From Xanthomarina arctica (GTDB lineage Bacteria > Bacteroidota > Bacteroidia > Flavobacteriales > Flavobacteriaceae), in NCBI RefSeq assembly GCF_014638915.1, contig NZ_BMFQ01000002.1:682001-746000 (forward strand): a DNA stretch of 64,000 bases, read 5' to 3'. Below, piece after piece: positions 37,612 to 46,784 of this stretch. The notes beneath the pieces were generated by a model. The model searched no databases and had not been told where the DNA came from. It saw only the letters and a program-made list of their open reading frames with translations. How positions within the stretch are numbered: position 1 is the stretch's first letter; each line of letters opens with the position of its first letter. The translations under genes and the position numbers were made by a program.

Positions 37612-37803
37612 CTAGATAACTTTTACGTTTACTGCGTTTAATCCTTTGTTTCCTTCTTGTAAGTCGAATTCAACTTCATCTCCTTCTCTAATCTCATCGA
37701 TTAATCCAGAAATGTGTACAAAATGATCTTTATCAACTCCCTCTTCGGTGATGAATCCAAAACCTTTAGCGTCGTTGAAAAATTTTACTGTTCCTTTACT
37801 CAT
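37612..37803 (-). CDS. cold-shock protein, CspA family
   Basis: The 63-residue single cold-shock domain has RNP1 KGFGFI (13-18) and RNP2 HFVHI (27-31). It binds single-stranded RNA or DNA and acts as an RNA chaperone. It differs in only four residues from the copy at 60620-60811. Both share an upstream GGCAyCATCTTTGyAA element 20-50 bases before the ATG (here near 37838), probably their promoter's -7 region. A terminator follows. Confidence 0.95.
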   Translation of the reverse strand: MSKGTVKFFNDAKGFGFITEEGVDKDHFVHISGLIDEIREGDEVEFDLQEGNKGLNAVNVKVI

Positions 37804-38067
37804 TGTAATATAATTTATTATTAATACTTGTTAGATTGCAAAGATGGTGCCACAAATGTAAAATACAGTTATAATCTTATTATAATCATTAAGTTATGGT
37901 GTGCTTTTAAAAATTAGTACATCGCCAAGTCCGATTTCATATAAAAATTAATTAGTTTCATAATCTCAAAAAGATATGAAACTTTAAGTCTGGATGCGGA
38001 CTAAGGCCATCTGAAATTATAAAGCTATGATAGCATCCTTTAAACTTTTGAATACAACCAACGTCTC
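37804..38067. other. cold-shock gene promoter and leader region
   Basis: On the minus strand, CATCTTTGC (near 37838-37846) is the best -7-like element for the csp gene, and it is conserved upstream of the second csp at 60812-60860. I find nothing clear for the plus-strand gene that starts at 38068. Confidence 0.4.
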
Positions 38068-39147
38068 ATGAACATTTACATACTAGGTTTTTTTACACCA
38101 TGGATTATCTATGCTATTATTACCTTATTACATTATTTCCTCCCTGGACGTTGGGTGACAGGATATGTGCGACACTCCGAAACAGGCGATTTATTAAAGT
38201 ACCGATTAAATGGCAGATTGGTATTAATTACTAGCGTCCTTATCTGGTTTGTCTTAGGATATTTTGACTACGTGGCATTCGATTGGCTTTATGAAATTAG
38301 ATGGGCTAGTCTAGCCGGAGCTTTTGTTTTTGGCCTGCTTTTTTCCTTATGGATTGTTTTACCTTTTCCCTCAACTGGAAAATCTGTTTTGTCTGATGTC
38401 TTTTTAGGGCGTCTAGAGAATCCTCAATTTAAAAAAGGAACAATAGATGCTAAAATGTGGCTGTATCTAATTGGAGCTGTTATGCTAGAATTACATGTAC
38501 TCAGTTTTTTAGCCCATCATTATAATACCTTTGGAAGTATTGCTCCTGGATTAATGCTTTGTGCTGCCATGCTAACATATTTTGTTTTAGACTATTTGAG
38601 TTTTGAAAAAGTACATCTTTATACCTATGATTTTTTTGCTGAACGGGTAGGAATTAAATTAGGCTGGGGCTGTTTGGCCTTCTACCCCTATTTTTATTTA
38701 ATAGCTATCTGGTCTACAGTAAATTTACAAAATCCACATACCCCTATCTGGTTGCTGATATGTTATGCGCTTATCTTTCTAATGGGTTGGAGTTTGGCTC
38801 GTGGTGCCAATATGCAAAAATACTTTTTTAAGACCCAACCCAATCGGGCATTTCTGGGTATAAAACCAGAAACCATTACAGATGGCAAAAAGACCTTATT
38901 AGTGAATGGTTTTTGGGGACTAAGTCGTCATATTAATTATCTAGGTGAAATTCTTATGGGTACTGGAATTGCATTGAGTGTTGGTCACCCTGAAGTATTT
39001 TGGGTCTGGCTTTATCCAATATATTATATAGCCTTATTATTACCAAGACAAATTGACGATGATAAAAGATGTGCTTCAAAATATGGTAATTTGTGGCAGG
39101 TCTATATAAACAAGGTCAAGTATCGGATTATTCCATATTTATATTAA
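38068..39147 (+). CDS. ERG4/ERG24-like (sterol reductase family) membrane protein
   Basis: The 359-residue polytopic protein has the family signature near the C-terminus, NGFWGLSRHINYLGEILMGTG (about 290-311), and ends in a YRIIPYLY-type tail. N-terminal GDLLKYRLNGRLVL resembles the substrate region of C14/C24 sterol reductases. Bacteroidota rarely make sterols, so it may reduce another isoprenoid lipid or act as an isoprenylcysteine-methyltransferase-like protein (inference). It is a single gene. Confidence 0.82.
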   Translation: MNIYILGFFTPWIIYAIITLLHYFLPGRWVTGYVRHSETGDLLKYRLNGRLVLITSVLIWFVLGYFDYVAFDWLYEIRWASLAGAFVFGLLFSLWIVLPFPSTGKSVLSDVFLGRLENPQFKKGTIDAKMWLYLIGAVMLELHVLSFLAHHYNTFGSIAPGLMLCAAMLTYFVLDYLSFEKVHLYTYDFFAERVGIKLGWGCLAFYPYFYLIAIWSTVNLQNPHTPIWLLICYALIFLMGWSLARGANMQKYFFKTQPNRAFLGIKPETITDGKKTLLVNGFWGLSRHINYLGEILMGTGIALSVGHPEVFWVWLYPIYYIALLLPRQIDDDKRCASKYGNLWQVYINKVKYRIIPYLY

Positions 39148-39336
39148 AAGGCTATTTACTATACATACTTATATTATGGGAGAAATGGGTTCGGTTTTTA
39201 ATCTATCCTAATACAAAATGATTTCTCAAATTGCTTATCAGTTTAAATACCTTTTGCCTAACCCTTTTAGTTCCGTATGTCAACATGAATTAAATATTTA
39301 AATTATTAGCTTCATTAAATCTTTGTTAAAAAAAAG

Positions 39337-39364
39337 AATGAACGTTCATTTTTACATATCTTTG
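39337..39364 (+). promoter_or_regulatory. TetR operator palindrome and -7 box
   Basis: The perfect 14-bp palindrome AATGAACGTTCATT (39337-39350) lies six bases upstream of the -7 box TATCTTTG (39357-39364), and the TetR ATG follows at 39383. No well-spaced -33 TTG is visible. A palindrome overlapping the promoter of a TetR gene is the typical arrangement for self-repression. Confidence 0.7.
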
Positions 39365-39382
39365 CCTCATAATAAAAACAAA

Positions 39383-39967
39383 ATGGCTAAGCTTCAAAAA
39401 AGTATAGATAAACGAAATGCCCTTATTAAAGCAACAATTGAGTTGGTAAATAATAATGGCTTTCATGCAACACCTATGAGTAAGATTGCTAAAATGGCGA
39501 ACGTATCACCTGCAACTATCTATTTGTATTTTGAAAATAAACAAGATTTAGTAAATCAAACTTATATTGAGGTAAAAGCAGAATATACAGACTATGCTTT
39601 TGCAACATATAAGGATACGATGTCTGTGGAAGATGGTTTTAAATTAATATGGCATCGTATTGCAGATTTTAAACTTAAAGAATGTGAAAACGCGATGTTT
39701 TTAGCTCAATGTGACAATACGCCTATGATAGATGAACCTAGCCGATTAGAAGGCATTAAACATCTTCAACCCTTAGTGGAACTTTGGGCACGTGGTAAAA
39801 CAGAAGGGATTATCAAACCCATTTCAGATTATATCTTGTATGCTTATTCTATAAATCCGCTCTCTTTCTTAATGATTATTCAAAAAAGAGGAGATTTTCA
39901 ACTAGACAAAACACATATAGAAGAAGCCTATCAATCTGCTTGGAGCAGTATTAAAGTTTGCAACTAA
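39383..39967 (+). CDS. TetR family transcriptional regulator
   Basis: The 194-residue product is counted from the ATG at 39383 (MAKLQKSIDK); an upstream in-frame TTG lies in the promoter and is rejected. The N-terminal helix-turn-helix reads ATIELVNNNGFHATPMSKIAKMANVSPATIYLYFENKQDL, and a ligand-binding helical domain follows. The palindrome AATGAACGTTCATT upstream is probably its operator. It heads a run of four oxidoreductase-type genes that end at a terminator at 43675, which it likely controls. Confidence 0.92.
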   Translation: MAKLQKSIDKRNALIKATIELVNNNGFHATPMSKIAKMANVSPATIYLYFENKQDLVNQTYIEVKAEYTDYAFATYKDTMSVEDGFKLIWHRIADFKLKECENAMFLAQCDNTPMIDEPSRLEGIKHLQPLVELWARGKTEGIIKPISDYILYAYSINPLSFLMIIQKRGDFQLDKTHIEEAYQSAWSSIKVCN

Positions 39968-40015
39968 ATAGCACAATAAATTAAACTTAAAACGACAATT
40001 ACAAAAATTAAATAC

Positions 40016-40648
40016 ATGGAATTATTAGACAAATTAAACTGGAGATATGCTGCAAAAGCAATGAATGGAGAAAAAGTTGCCGAAGATAAAATTGAACGCA
40101 TCTTAGAAGCGGCACGCTTAGCTCCTACCTCGAGTGGCTTACAACCTTTCGAAATATTTGTTATTAAAAATCAAGAATTAAAAGAGAAAATTAAACCTGT
40201 AGCTTGGAACCAATCTGTTATTACAGACTGCTCTCACCTACTTGTTTTTGCGGCTTGGGATACCTACACAGCAGATAGAATTAATTATATGTTCGATTTA
40301 ACCAACGAGATTCGTGGCTTTAAAAACGAAGGTTGGGAAAATTACCGTCAGATGTTATTGAGTTCTTATCCTCAAAAAGATGCTGAAGAAAACTTTAATC
40401 ATGCGGCGAAACAAGCATATATCGCTTTTTCTCAAGCCATTGCTGCGGCGGCTTTTGAAGGTGTAGATGCTACCCCGTTAGAAGGCTTTGATCCAGATGC
40501 TGTAGACGAGATTTTAGGACTACGTGACAAAGGTTTACGTAGTGCCGTTTTATTGCCTCTTGGTTACAGAAAAGAAGATGAGGATTGGTTGGTAAATCTT
40601 ACAAAGGTTAGAAAACCTATGGATCATTTAGTAACAGTTATAAACTAA
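40016..40648 (+). CDS. nitroreductase family protein
   Basis: The 210-residue FMN-dependent enzyme has the N-terminal WRYAAKAMNGEKV and EAARLAPTSSGLQPFEIFVI, and GLRDKGLRSAVLLPLGYRKEDED near the C-terminus, all typical of NfsB-type NAD(P)H oxidoreductases. It reduces nitro or quinone compounds in the cytoplasm. It starts 48 bases after the TetR gene and 13 bases before the next gene. Confidence 0.92.
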   Translation: MELLDKLNWRYAAKAMNGEKVAEDKIERILEAARLAPTSSGLQPFEIFVIKNQELKEKIKPVAWNQSVITDCSHLLVFAAWDTYTADRINYMFDLTNEIRGFKNEGWENYRQMLLSSYPQKDAEENFNHAAKQAYIAFSQAIAAAAFEGVDATPLEGFDPDAVDEILGLRDKGLRSAVLLPLGYRKEDEDWLVNLTKVRKPMDHLVTVIN

Positions 40649-40661
40649 AAACAACATCAAG

Positions 40662-41657
40662 ATGAAAACTATTTTATTAAAAAACAGACCAGAAGGAAAA
40701 CCTTCTCTTTCAGATTTTGAATTTGTTACAGAAGACACCGATTTAAAAATTAACACAGGAGAAATCCTTTTAGAAACCACCTACGTATCCGTAGATCCTT
40801 ATTTAAGAGGTAGAATGAGCGCCGCTAAATCCTACGTTCCTTCTTTCGAACTAAACAAACCCATACAATCTGGTGTTATTGCCAAAGTTATAGAATCTAA
40901 AAATGAGAACTTTCAAGTAGGAGATTTTGTTTCCGGCATGTTAGATTGGAAAACAAAACAAGTATCTACAGGCGAAGGTCTCTTAAAAGTAGATGGCTCT
41001 AAAGCGCCATTAAGTGCTTACCTAGGTGTTTTGGGGATGACTGGTTTAACAGCATACTTGGGACTTACCCAAATTGGAAAACCTGTAGCAGGAGAAACAT
41101 TAGTAGTTTCTGGCGCTGCTGGTGCTGTTGGATCTGTTGTAGGACAGATAGGGAAAATTTTAGGCCTAAGAGTTATTGGTATTGCGGGAACAGATGAAAA
41201 AATAGACATGCTTAAAAGCAAATTCGGTTTTGATGCTGGAATCAATTACAACACCAGTACAGATATTGCAGCAGATATAGCTAAAGTCGCACCAAATGGC
41301 GTTGATATTTATTATGATAATGTTGGAGGCCCAATTTCAGATGCTGTGTTATTCAATATCAACAAATTTGCAAGACTTATTATCTGCGGCGCCATTTCGG
41401 TTTATAATAATAAAGAACATCCAAAAAGTATCAGTGTACAACCCTTCTTAGTAAAAAATAGCGCCTTAATGCAAGGGTTTATTGTTTCTAATTATGCCTC
41501 TAAGTTTCCAGAAGCCATGAAACATTTATCAGGATGGTTAGCAGAAGAAAAATTAACTTATACAGAAACTGTTGTAGAAGGTTTTGATAACATCCCTAAA
41601 GCTTTTATCGATTTATTTGAAGGTAAGAACAAGGGGAAAATGATTGTAAAAATTTAA
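40662..41657 (+). CDS. NADP-dependent oxidoreductase, MDR superfamily (CurA-like)
   Basis: The 331-residue product shows the MDR layout: SVDPYLRGRMS near 44-54, NADP-binding VSGAAGAVGSVVGQIGK near 149-165, and DIYYDNVGGP near 218. No catalytic-zinc ligands are present, as in the CurA/leukotriene-B4-dehydrogenase group, which reduces alpha,beta-unsaturated carbonyls. It fits an operon that handles reactive electrophiles. Confidence 0.93.
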   Translation: MKTILLKNRPEGKPSLSDFEFVTEDTDLKINTGEILLETTYVSVDPYLRGRMSAAKSYVPSFELNKPIQSGVIAKVIESKNENFQVGDFVSGMLDWKTKQVSTGEGLLKVDGSKAPLSAYLGVLGMTGLTAYLGLTQIGKPVAGETLVVSGAAGAVGSVVGQIGKILGLRVIGIAGTDEKIDMLKSKFGFDAGINYNTSTDIAADIAKVAPNGVDIYYDNVGGPISDAVLFNINKFARLIICGAISVYNNKEHPKSISVQPFLVKNSALMQGFIVSNYASKFPEAMKHLSGWLAEEKLTYTETVVEGFDNIPKAFIDLFEGKNKGKMIVKI

Positions 41658-41679
41658 AGAATTTAAATAGAAAAAGAAG

Positions 41680-42840
41680 ATGAACAATTTTGAATTTAAA
41701 AACCCTACTAAAATAATATTTGGTAAGGATACTATAGAAAAATTAGAAAATGAAATCCCTAAAGACGCCAAAGTTTTATTACTTTACGGTGGTGGGAGCA
41801 TCAAGAAAAATGGTATTTACGACCAAGTAAAAAAAGCTTTAGCCAAAGTTGAGGTTGTAGAGTTTGGAGGCATTCCTGCAAACCCAGAATATGCTGTATT
41901 AATGCAAGCTTTAAAAGTAATTAAAGACAAAAACATTACGTATTTATTAGCTGTTGGTGGAGGTTCTGTTATTGATGGTACCAAGTTTTTATCGGCTGCC
42001 GCTTTATATGAAGGCGATACCCCATGGGATATTTTAACTAAAAACATTAGAACTGAAAAAGGGATGCCTTTTGGAACGGTATTAACCTTACCAGCAACGG
42101 GATCTGAAATGAATTCGGGAGCCGTTATTACTAGAGCAGAAACGAAAGAGAAATTAGCCATGGGAGGACCAGGATTGTTTCCGGTGTTCTCTATTTTAGA
42201 TCCTCAGGTAATTACCTCTATTCCAAAACGTCAGTTAGCGAACGGATTAACAGATGCGTTTACTCACGTTTTAGAGCAATATATGACTTTCCCATCTGGA
42301 GCCTTATTACAAGATCGTTTTGCTGAAGGTATCTTACAAACCTTAGTAGAAATTGCTCCAACGGTAATAAAAGATCCTTCAGACTATAATGCCGCCTCTA
42401 ACTTTATGTGGAGTTGCACCATGGCTTTAAACGGATTAATCCAAAAGGGAGTTCCTACAGATTGGGCTGTTCACGCCATGGGACATGAGCTTACCGCCTT
42501 GTTTGGTATTGATCATGCTAGAACTTTAGCTGTGATTGCCCCTAGCCATTACAAGTTTAATTTTGAAGCTAAAAAAGAAAAATTAGCACAATACGGCGAA
42601 CGTGTTTGGAATTTAAACGAAGGAAGCATCGACGATAAAGCCCATGCCGCTATAGAAAAAACAGAAGCTTTTTTCCATCAATTAGGTATTGACACGAAGT
42701 TATCAGATTATACCAAAGATTACGAAGGCACAGCAGAAAAAATTGCTAAACGCTTTACAGAACGTGGTTGGATGGGATTAGGTGAGCACCAATCCTTATC
42801 GCCAGATAAAGTAGAGAAAATAGTAAAAATGGCTTATTAA
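41680..42840 (+). CDS. iron-containing alcohol dehydrogenase (YqhD/BDH type)
   Basis: The 386-residue product has NAD(P)-binding YGGGSIKKNG (about 32-41) and VGGGSVIDGTK (about 89-99), and metal ligands in NGLTDAFTHVLEQY and HAMGHELTALFGIDHARTLA. The length and sequence match the YqhD/butanol dehydrogenase group, which reduces aldehydes with NADPH. It follows the MDR gene by 22 bases and precedes the DJ-1-like gene by eight. Confidence 0.94.
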   Translation: MNNFEFKNPTKIIFGKDTIEKLENEIPKDAKVLLLYGGGSIKKNGIYDQVKKALAKVEVVEFGGIPANPEYAVLMQALKVIKDKNITYLLAVGGGSVIDGTKFLSAAALYEGDTPWDILTKNIRTEKGMPFGTVLTLPATGSEMNSGAVITRAETKEKLAMGGPGLFPVFSILDPQVITSIPKRQLANGLTDAFTHVLEQYMTFPSGALLQDRFAEGILQTLVEIAPTVIKDPSDYNAASNFMWSCTMALNGLIQKGVPTDWAVHAMGHELTALFGIDHARTLAVIAPSHYKFNFEAKKEKLAQYGERVWNLNEGSIDDKAHAAIEKTEAFFHQLGIDTKLSDYTKDYEGTAEKIAKRFTERGWMGLGEHQSLSPDKVEKIVKMAY

Positions 42841-42848
42841 GTTTCATT

Positions 42849-43655
42849 ATGAAAACATTACAAACCTTAGCCTTGGTTTGCACCCTTATAACAGCATCTA
42901 GTTGTAAAGAAGGCACCAAGGAAACTGCTTCTGAAAACGCTTTAGAAGATAAAACAACATTAAAAGAACAAAAAGACATGAAAATTTTATTTGTATTAAC
43001 ATCTCATGATAAACTAGGAGATACAGGAAAAAAAACAGGCTTTTGGGTAGAAGAATTTGCAAGCCCATATTACACACTTTTGGATCAAGGAGCTAAAATT
43101 ACTATTGCTACTCCAAAAGGAGGCGCAGCTCCAATAGACCCAAGTAGTGACTCCCCAGACGCAGCCACTGAAGAAACAGAACGTTATAATAACGATGCTG
43201 TAGCACAAGAGAAAATTGCAAACACCAAAGTGTTAGCAGATATGAATCCAGACGATTTTGATGCGGTTTTCTATCCAGGTGGTCATGGACCATTATGGGA
43301 CTTAGTAAACGATAAAAATTCTATCGCTTTAATCGAAAAATTTAACAATCAGAAAAAACCTATTGCTTTTGTTTGTCATGCTCCAGCCGTTTTACAAGAT
43401 GTTAAAAATGCTGATGGAAGTAGATTGGTTAAAGGTAAAAAAGTCACTGGCTTTTCAAATGCAGAGGAAACTGCTGTTGGATTAACAGAAGTTGTCCCTG
43501 TATTACTTGAAGATATGCTAATTGAGCATGGTGCTTTTTATTCTAATGGCGATTCATGGGCACCTTATGCCATTCAAGATGGAAATTTAATTACGGGTCA
43601 AAACCCAGCTTCTTCTAAGTTGGTTGCCGACAAATTATTTGAAAGCTTAAACTAA
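42849..43655 (+). CDS. DJ-1/PfpI (Hsp31-like) lipoprotein
   Basis: The 268-residue product has a lipoprotein signal with Cys19 (ITASSCK). The class I glutamine amidotransferase-like fold shows GFWVEEF at about 64-70, YPGGHGPLWD near 142-151, and the nucleophile elbow AFVCHAPA with Cys176. The Hsp31 group hydrates or detoxifies methylglyoxal or chaperones proteins. A lipidated form is less usual and would act outside the cytoplasm. It is the last gene of the TetR-headed run. Confidence 0.88.
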   Translation: MKTLQTLALVCTLITASSCKEGTKETASENALEDKTTLKEQKDMKILFVLTSHDKLGDTGKKTGFWVEEFASPYYTLLDQGAKITIATPKGGAAPIDPSSDSPDAATEETERYNNDAVAQEKIANTKVLADMNPDDFDAVFYPGGHGPLWDLVNDKNSIALIEKFNNQKKPIAFVCHAPAVLQDVKNADGSRLVKGKKVTGFSNAEETAVGLTEVVPVLLEDMLIEHGAFYSNGDSWAPYAIQDGNLITGQNPASSKLVADKLFESLN

Positions 43656-43674
43656 ATAATAGTTATTGAAATAT

Positions 43675-43710
43675 AAAAGGCTGTCTGAAAAGGCAGCCTT
43701 TCTTTTTTAA
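43675..43710 (+). terminator. intrinsic terminator
   Basis: AAAGGCTG and CAGCCTTT form a stem with a short loop, followed by a T run. It closes the operon headed by the TetR gene. Confidence 0.8.
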
Positions 43711-43925
43711 ACTTATCAACCTAAATTATTTTTTAGTACCTACTTTTTTTAGAGTTAAAGATTTCATCATTACAAGACATCCTTTTTAATTAAAATATAG
43801 AACTTATAAAAAATAAATCTGGGACCAATATATTTAAGATTTGTCTTACTGTCAGCCTTGTATTCAATGATTAATTTGCTATGAATGTGGGTTTAATTGG
43901 TTCCTTAAATTAAATAATAAATATT

Positions 43926-44441
43926 ATGATTAGACCACAAGAACAAGCACCAGAATTACAATTAAAAGTTATAGGTGGAGAAACATGGAATCTTGCCAAG
44001 CAAAATCCGAAGAACTTCACAATGGTTGTATTTTATAGAGGGATACATTGTCCTGTATGTAAAAAATATACTGAAGAATTACAAAACTTAAAATCGAAAT
44101 ATAACGAATTAGGAGTTGACATTATTGCTGTAAGCATGGATACCGAAGCTAAGGCAAGAAAGGCTAAAATGGATTGGGATATTGCCGATATTCCAATAGG
44201 TTATGAGCTAACCGAAGAACAAGCAAAAGCTTGGAATTTATATTTATCTAAAGGAGTTAAGGACGCGGAACCCCAGTTATTTTCTGAACCTGGTTTATTT
44301 TTAATTCGCCCAGATAATGAAATTTATTATATTGCTTTAAATTCACAACCCTTTGGACGACCTGAATTAAGTTCCTTTGTCAAATCAATTGATTTTATTG
44401 TATCTAAAGACTACCCTTCTCGTGGAGAGGTTTCTTATTAA
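43926..44441 (+). CDS. peroxiredoxin-like redoxin (AhpC/TSA family)
   Basis: The 171-residue thioredoxin-fold protein has FYRGIHCPVCKKY with Cys42 and Cys45, matching the peroxiredoxin-like AhpC/TSA family whose CPxC replaces the classic PxxxTxxC. The substrate is probably peroxide or a protein disulfide. It has no signal peptide. It is a single gene followed by a terminator. Confidence 0.88.
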   Translation: MIRPQEQAPELQLKVIGGETWNLAKQNPKNFTMVVFYRGIHCPVCKKYTEELQNLKSKYNELGVDIIAVSMDTEAKARKAKMDWDIADIPIGYELTEEQAKAWNLYLSKGVKDAEPQLFSEPGLFLIRPDNEIYYIALNSQPFGRPELSSFVKSIDFIVSKDYPSRGEVSY

Positions 44442-44443
44442 AT

Positions 44444-44480
44444 AAAAAAAGCCAACTAGTAATTTATACTAGTTGGCTTT
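44444..44480 (+). terminator. intrinsic terminator
   Basis: AAAGCCAACTAGTA and TACTAGTTGGCTTT form a perfect 14-bp stem with a short loop, within an A run. It terminates the peroxiredoxin-like gene. Confidence 0.88.
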
Positions 44481-44494
44481 ACTATAAAAAGAAT

Positions 44495-44533
44495 ATGGGC
44501 TTTAGTAAGGTTGATATCCAGATCTAAAGCCCA
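44495..44533 (-). terminator. probable terminator of the porin gene
   Basis: ATGGGCTTTAG and CTAAAGCCCAT form an 11-bp stem around a 17-base loop, just downstream of the minus-strand porin stop at 44540. The following bases are AT-rich without a clean T run. Confidence 0.6.
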
Positions 44534-44539
44534 TTTATT

Positions 44540-45121
44540 TTATTGTTTTGATTTTGATTTCGTCTTAAAAAAGAAGTAGCCAACAGACACTTGAAACACG
44601 CCATTTTTATACGAATCCGATGATCCCTCAATACCATTGATGTTGGTTAATCCCAAATCGTATCTGGCTCCAAAATTAAGTCCATTATTTAGTTTGTAAC
44701 CCAAACCAAAGTTAACACCAAAATCTACTGTATTAAAATCGTCTTTTACATTTCTACCTTCATTATCTCCATAAAGTAAAAACCCAATTTGTGGACCAGC
44801 TTCTATGCTTAATCCTTTAGTTACATAATATTTAGCCATTAATGGCACGTTTAAATAACCTAGGGAAATAATATCATCTCCAATACTAGTACCCTGTGGC
44901 GAAAACATTATTTCAGGTTGAAAAGAAAATTTCTCACTAAAAGACATTTCTGCCATAATACCAACATTAAAAATGCTGGTAATGGGATCAAATAATCCTG
45001 TATTATCTCCATAAATATCTGAAAGATTAACACCTACTTTAGCACCAAACTCAATTTCCTGAGCCTTGACATTTGTAATTCCGAATACTGCGATTGCAGC
45101 GACAAGTAATAGTTTTTTCAT
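44540..45121 (-). CDS. outer-membrane beta-barrel protein (porin/PorT-like)
   Basis: The 193-residue product is counted from the ATG at 45119-45121 (MKKLLLVAAIAVFG), which gives a clean signal peptide ending VKAQ; the upstream ATG at 45145 would put a basic tail before it. Alternating hydrophobic strands (EFGAKVGVNLSDIYG, INVGIM..., VSVGYFFFK) match the small outer-membrane beta-barrel family common in Bacteroidota. Function unknown. Confidence 0.87.
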   Translation of the reverse strand: MKKLLLVAAIAVFGITNVKAQEIEFGAKVGVNLSDIYGDNTGLFDPITSIFNVGIMAEMSFSEKFSFQPEIMFSPQGTSIGDDIISLGYLNVPLMAKYYVTKGLSIEAGPQIGFLLYGDNEGRNVKDDFNTVDFGVNFGLGYKLNNGLNFGARYDLGLTNINGIEGSSDSYKNGVFQVSVGYFFFKTKSKSKQ

Positions 45122-45324
45122 TGTTTTAAGTTTTAATTGTTTCAAACAAAAGAAATCATTATTACTAGATGTAGGATTCGTATTATAAAAGCTTTAACCT
45201 TTTTAACCAATTTTAACAATGAAACTAAAAACACCTATAGGTCTTAAGTCTATTTCAAAATTTAAACGAAACGAGTACCTAATTAAGCATCTGCATTCCA
45301 ATTCATTACACACCAAAAATATTA

Positions 45325-46710
45325 TTAAGGTTTGATATTTTGATTCACACGAAACAAATTTTCAGGGTCGTAGGCTTTTTTAATTTGAAGCAATCTATCG
45401 TAGTTATGTTTGTAACTAGCTTTCACTCGTTCTTGTCCTTCGTCCATCATAAAATTAGAATAGGCACCTCCAGCGGCATAAGGATGCAATGCGTTGTAAT
45501 ATGCTTTACACCAATCCGTTATAATATTTGCCTTTTCTGGGTCTGGATCCACGCCCACATAAACGCCAGCATATTTGGAATCTCTAAAGGCCCAAGGCGT
45601 ATCTGTAGGGCCTACTCGACTTGCAGCACCACTAATTGGATATAAATGCATTTGCGACAGAACTGTTGGAATATTAGAACCAAACTTTAAATGCTGTGCG
45701 GTAATTTCTGGAGTTAAGGCGTTAAAAAAATCGGCTCTCCAATACCATTGCATGCCTTTTGGAAAAAAGCCATCAAACATGGTTTGCAAAGCAGGATAAG
45801 GCATTTCACCTACATGTACAAAAAGAGGTTTTTGGTCCAAAACAGGTTTAAAAATGTCGTCGAATTTATCTGGATCTCCTACATAACACCACACAATACC
45901 ACAAAACTTTTTATTGTGTAAATGCTCTGGAAAGGGAGATTCTGGAATGACCATAGTGGCTATAAAACCATTTAAATCTTCTGTTGCCTCTTGAATAAAA
46001 GTGTCATACCAAGTCATAACTTGTTCCACCTGTTCTATGGGCCATAAGGTTGGTCCGCCCATAAGCATTTTTACTGGATGGGCTTGAAAAGTAAAGGAAG
46101 TAACGACTCCATAATTTCCCCCACCTCCACGGATAGCCCAAAACAAATCTGTATTCTCGTTTTTATTCACTGTAACAAAATCGCCATTAGCTAAAACCAT
46201 GTCAGCTTCCAATAAATTATCTATGGTTAGACCATATTTCCGAGTTAAATATCCAACACCACCACCAAGCGTTAATCCACCAACACCCGTTGAAGATACC
46301 ATTCCTGATGGAATGGCCAAACCAAATTCGTGAGTCGCCTGATCCACTTCATTCCAAATATTTCCACCTCCTACCTTTACGGTGTTCTTTGCCGTTTCTA
46401 CCTCTACAAATTTTATACCTGATAAATCGATAACCAAACCACCATTGCAGAGCCCTAAACCACCACCATTATGACCACCTCCTCTTATGGCAATTAATAA
46501 ATTGTTGTCCCTTCCAAAGTTGACGGAAGCTATGACATCGGAGGCATTTTCGCACATAGCAAAGAGACCAGGACGTTTATCTATCATGGCGTTATAAACC
46601 TGACGAGTTTCATTATAGGTTTTATCTGAAGGTGAAATGAGTTTGCCTTTTAATTGCGATGCAAAGGCTTTTATGATTTGAGGAGCGAGGTTTTGAACTG
46701 TATTTTTCAT
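45325..46710 (-). CDS. FAD-binding oxidoreductase, BBE-like
   Basis: The 461-residue product has a PCMH-type FAD domain with RGGGHNGGG (76-84; His80 is the expected covalent flavin site), SSTGVGGLTLGGGVGYL near 147-163, and the C-terminal BBE motif YDPENLFRVNQNI. The bicovalent Cys of berberine-bridge enzymes is absent (VSSTG there), so the flavin is probably singly attached. It oxidises an alcohol, sugar or alkaloid-like substrate that is unknown here. No signal peptide. Confidence 0.9.
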   Translation of the reverse strand: MKNTVQNLAPQIIKAFASQLKGKLISPSDKTYNETRQVYNAMIDKRPGLFAMCENASDVIASVNFGRDNNLLIAIRGGGHNGGGLGLCNGGLVIDLSGIKFVEVETAKNTVKVGGGNIWNEVDQATHEFGLAIPSGMVSSTGVGGLTLGGGVGYLTRKYGLTIDNLLEADMVLANGDFVTVNKNENTDLFWAIRGGGGNYGVVTSFTFQAHPVKMLMGGPTLWPIEQVEQVMTWYDTFIQEATEDLNGFIATMVIPESPFPEHLHNKKFCGIVWCYVGDPDKFDDIFKPVLDQKPLFVHVGEMPYPALQTMFDGFFPKGMQWYWRADFFNALTPEITAQHLKFGSNIPTVLSQMHLYPISGAASRVGPTDTPWAFRDSKYAGVYVGVDPDPEKANIITDWCKAYYNALHPYAAGGAYSNFMMDEGQERVKASYKHNYDRLLQIKKAYDPENLFRVNQNIKP

Positions 46711-46784
46711 TTTAAGGTTTTGAATTTATAATAGGATTTATTAGAGAATAATATTAGATGCTCTGCAAACTATCATTACAGGCT

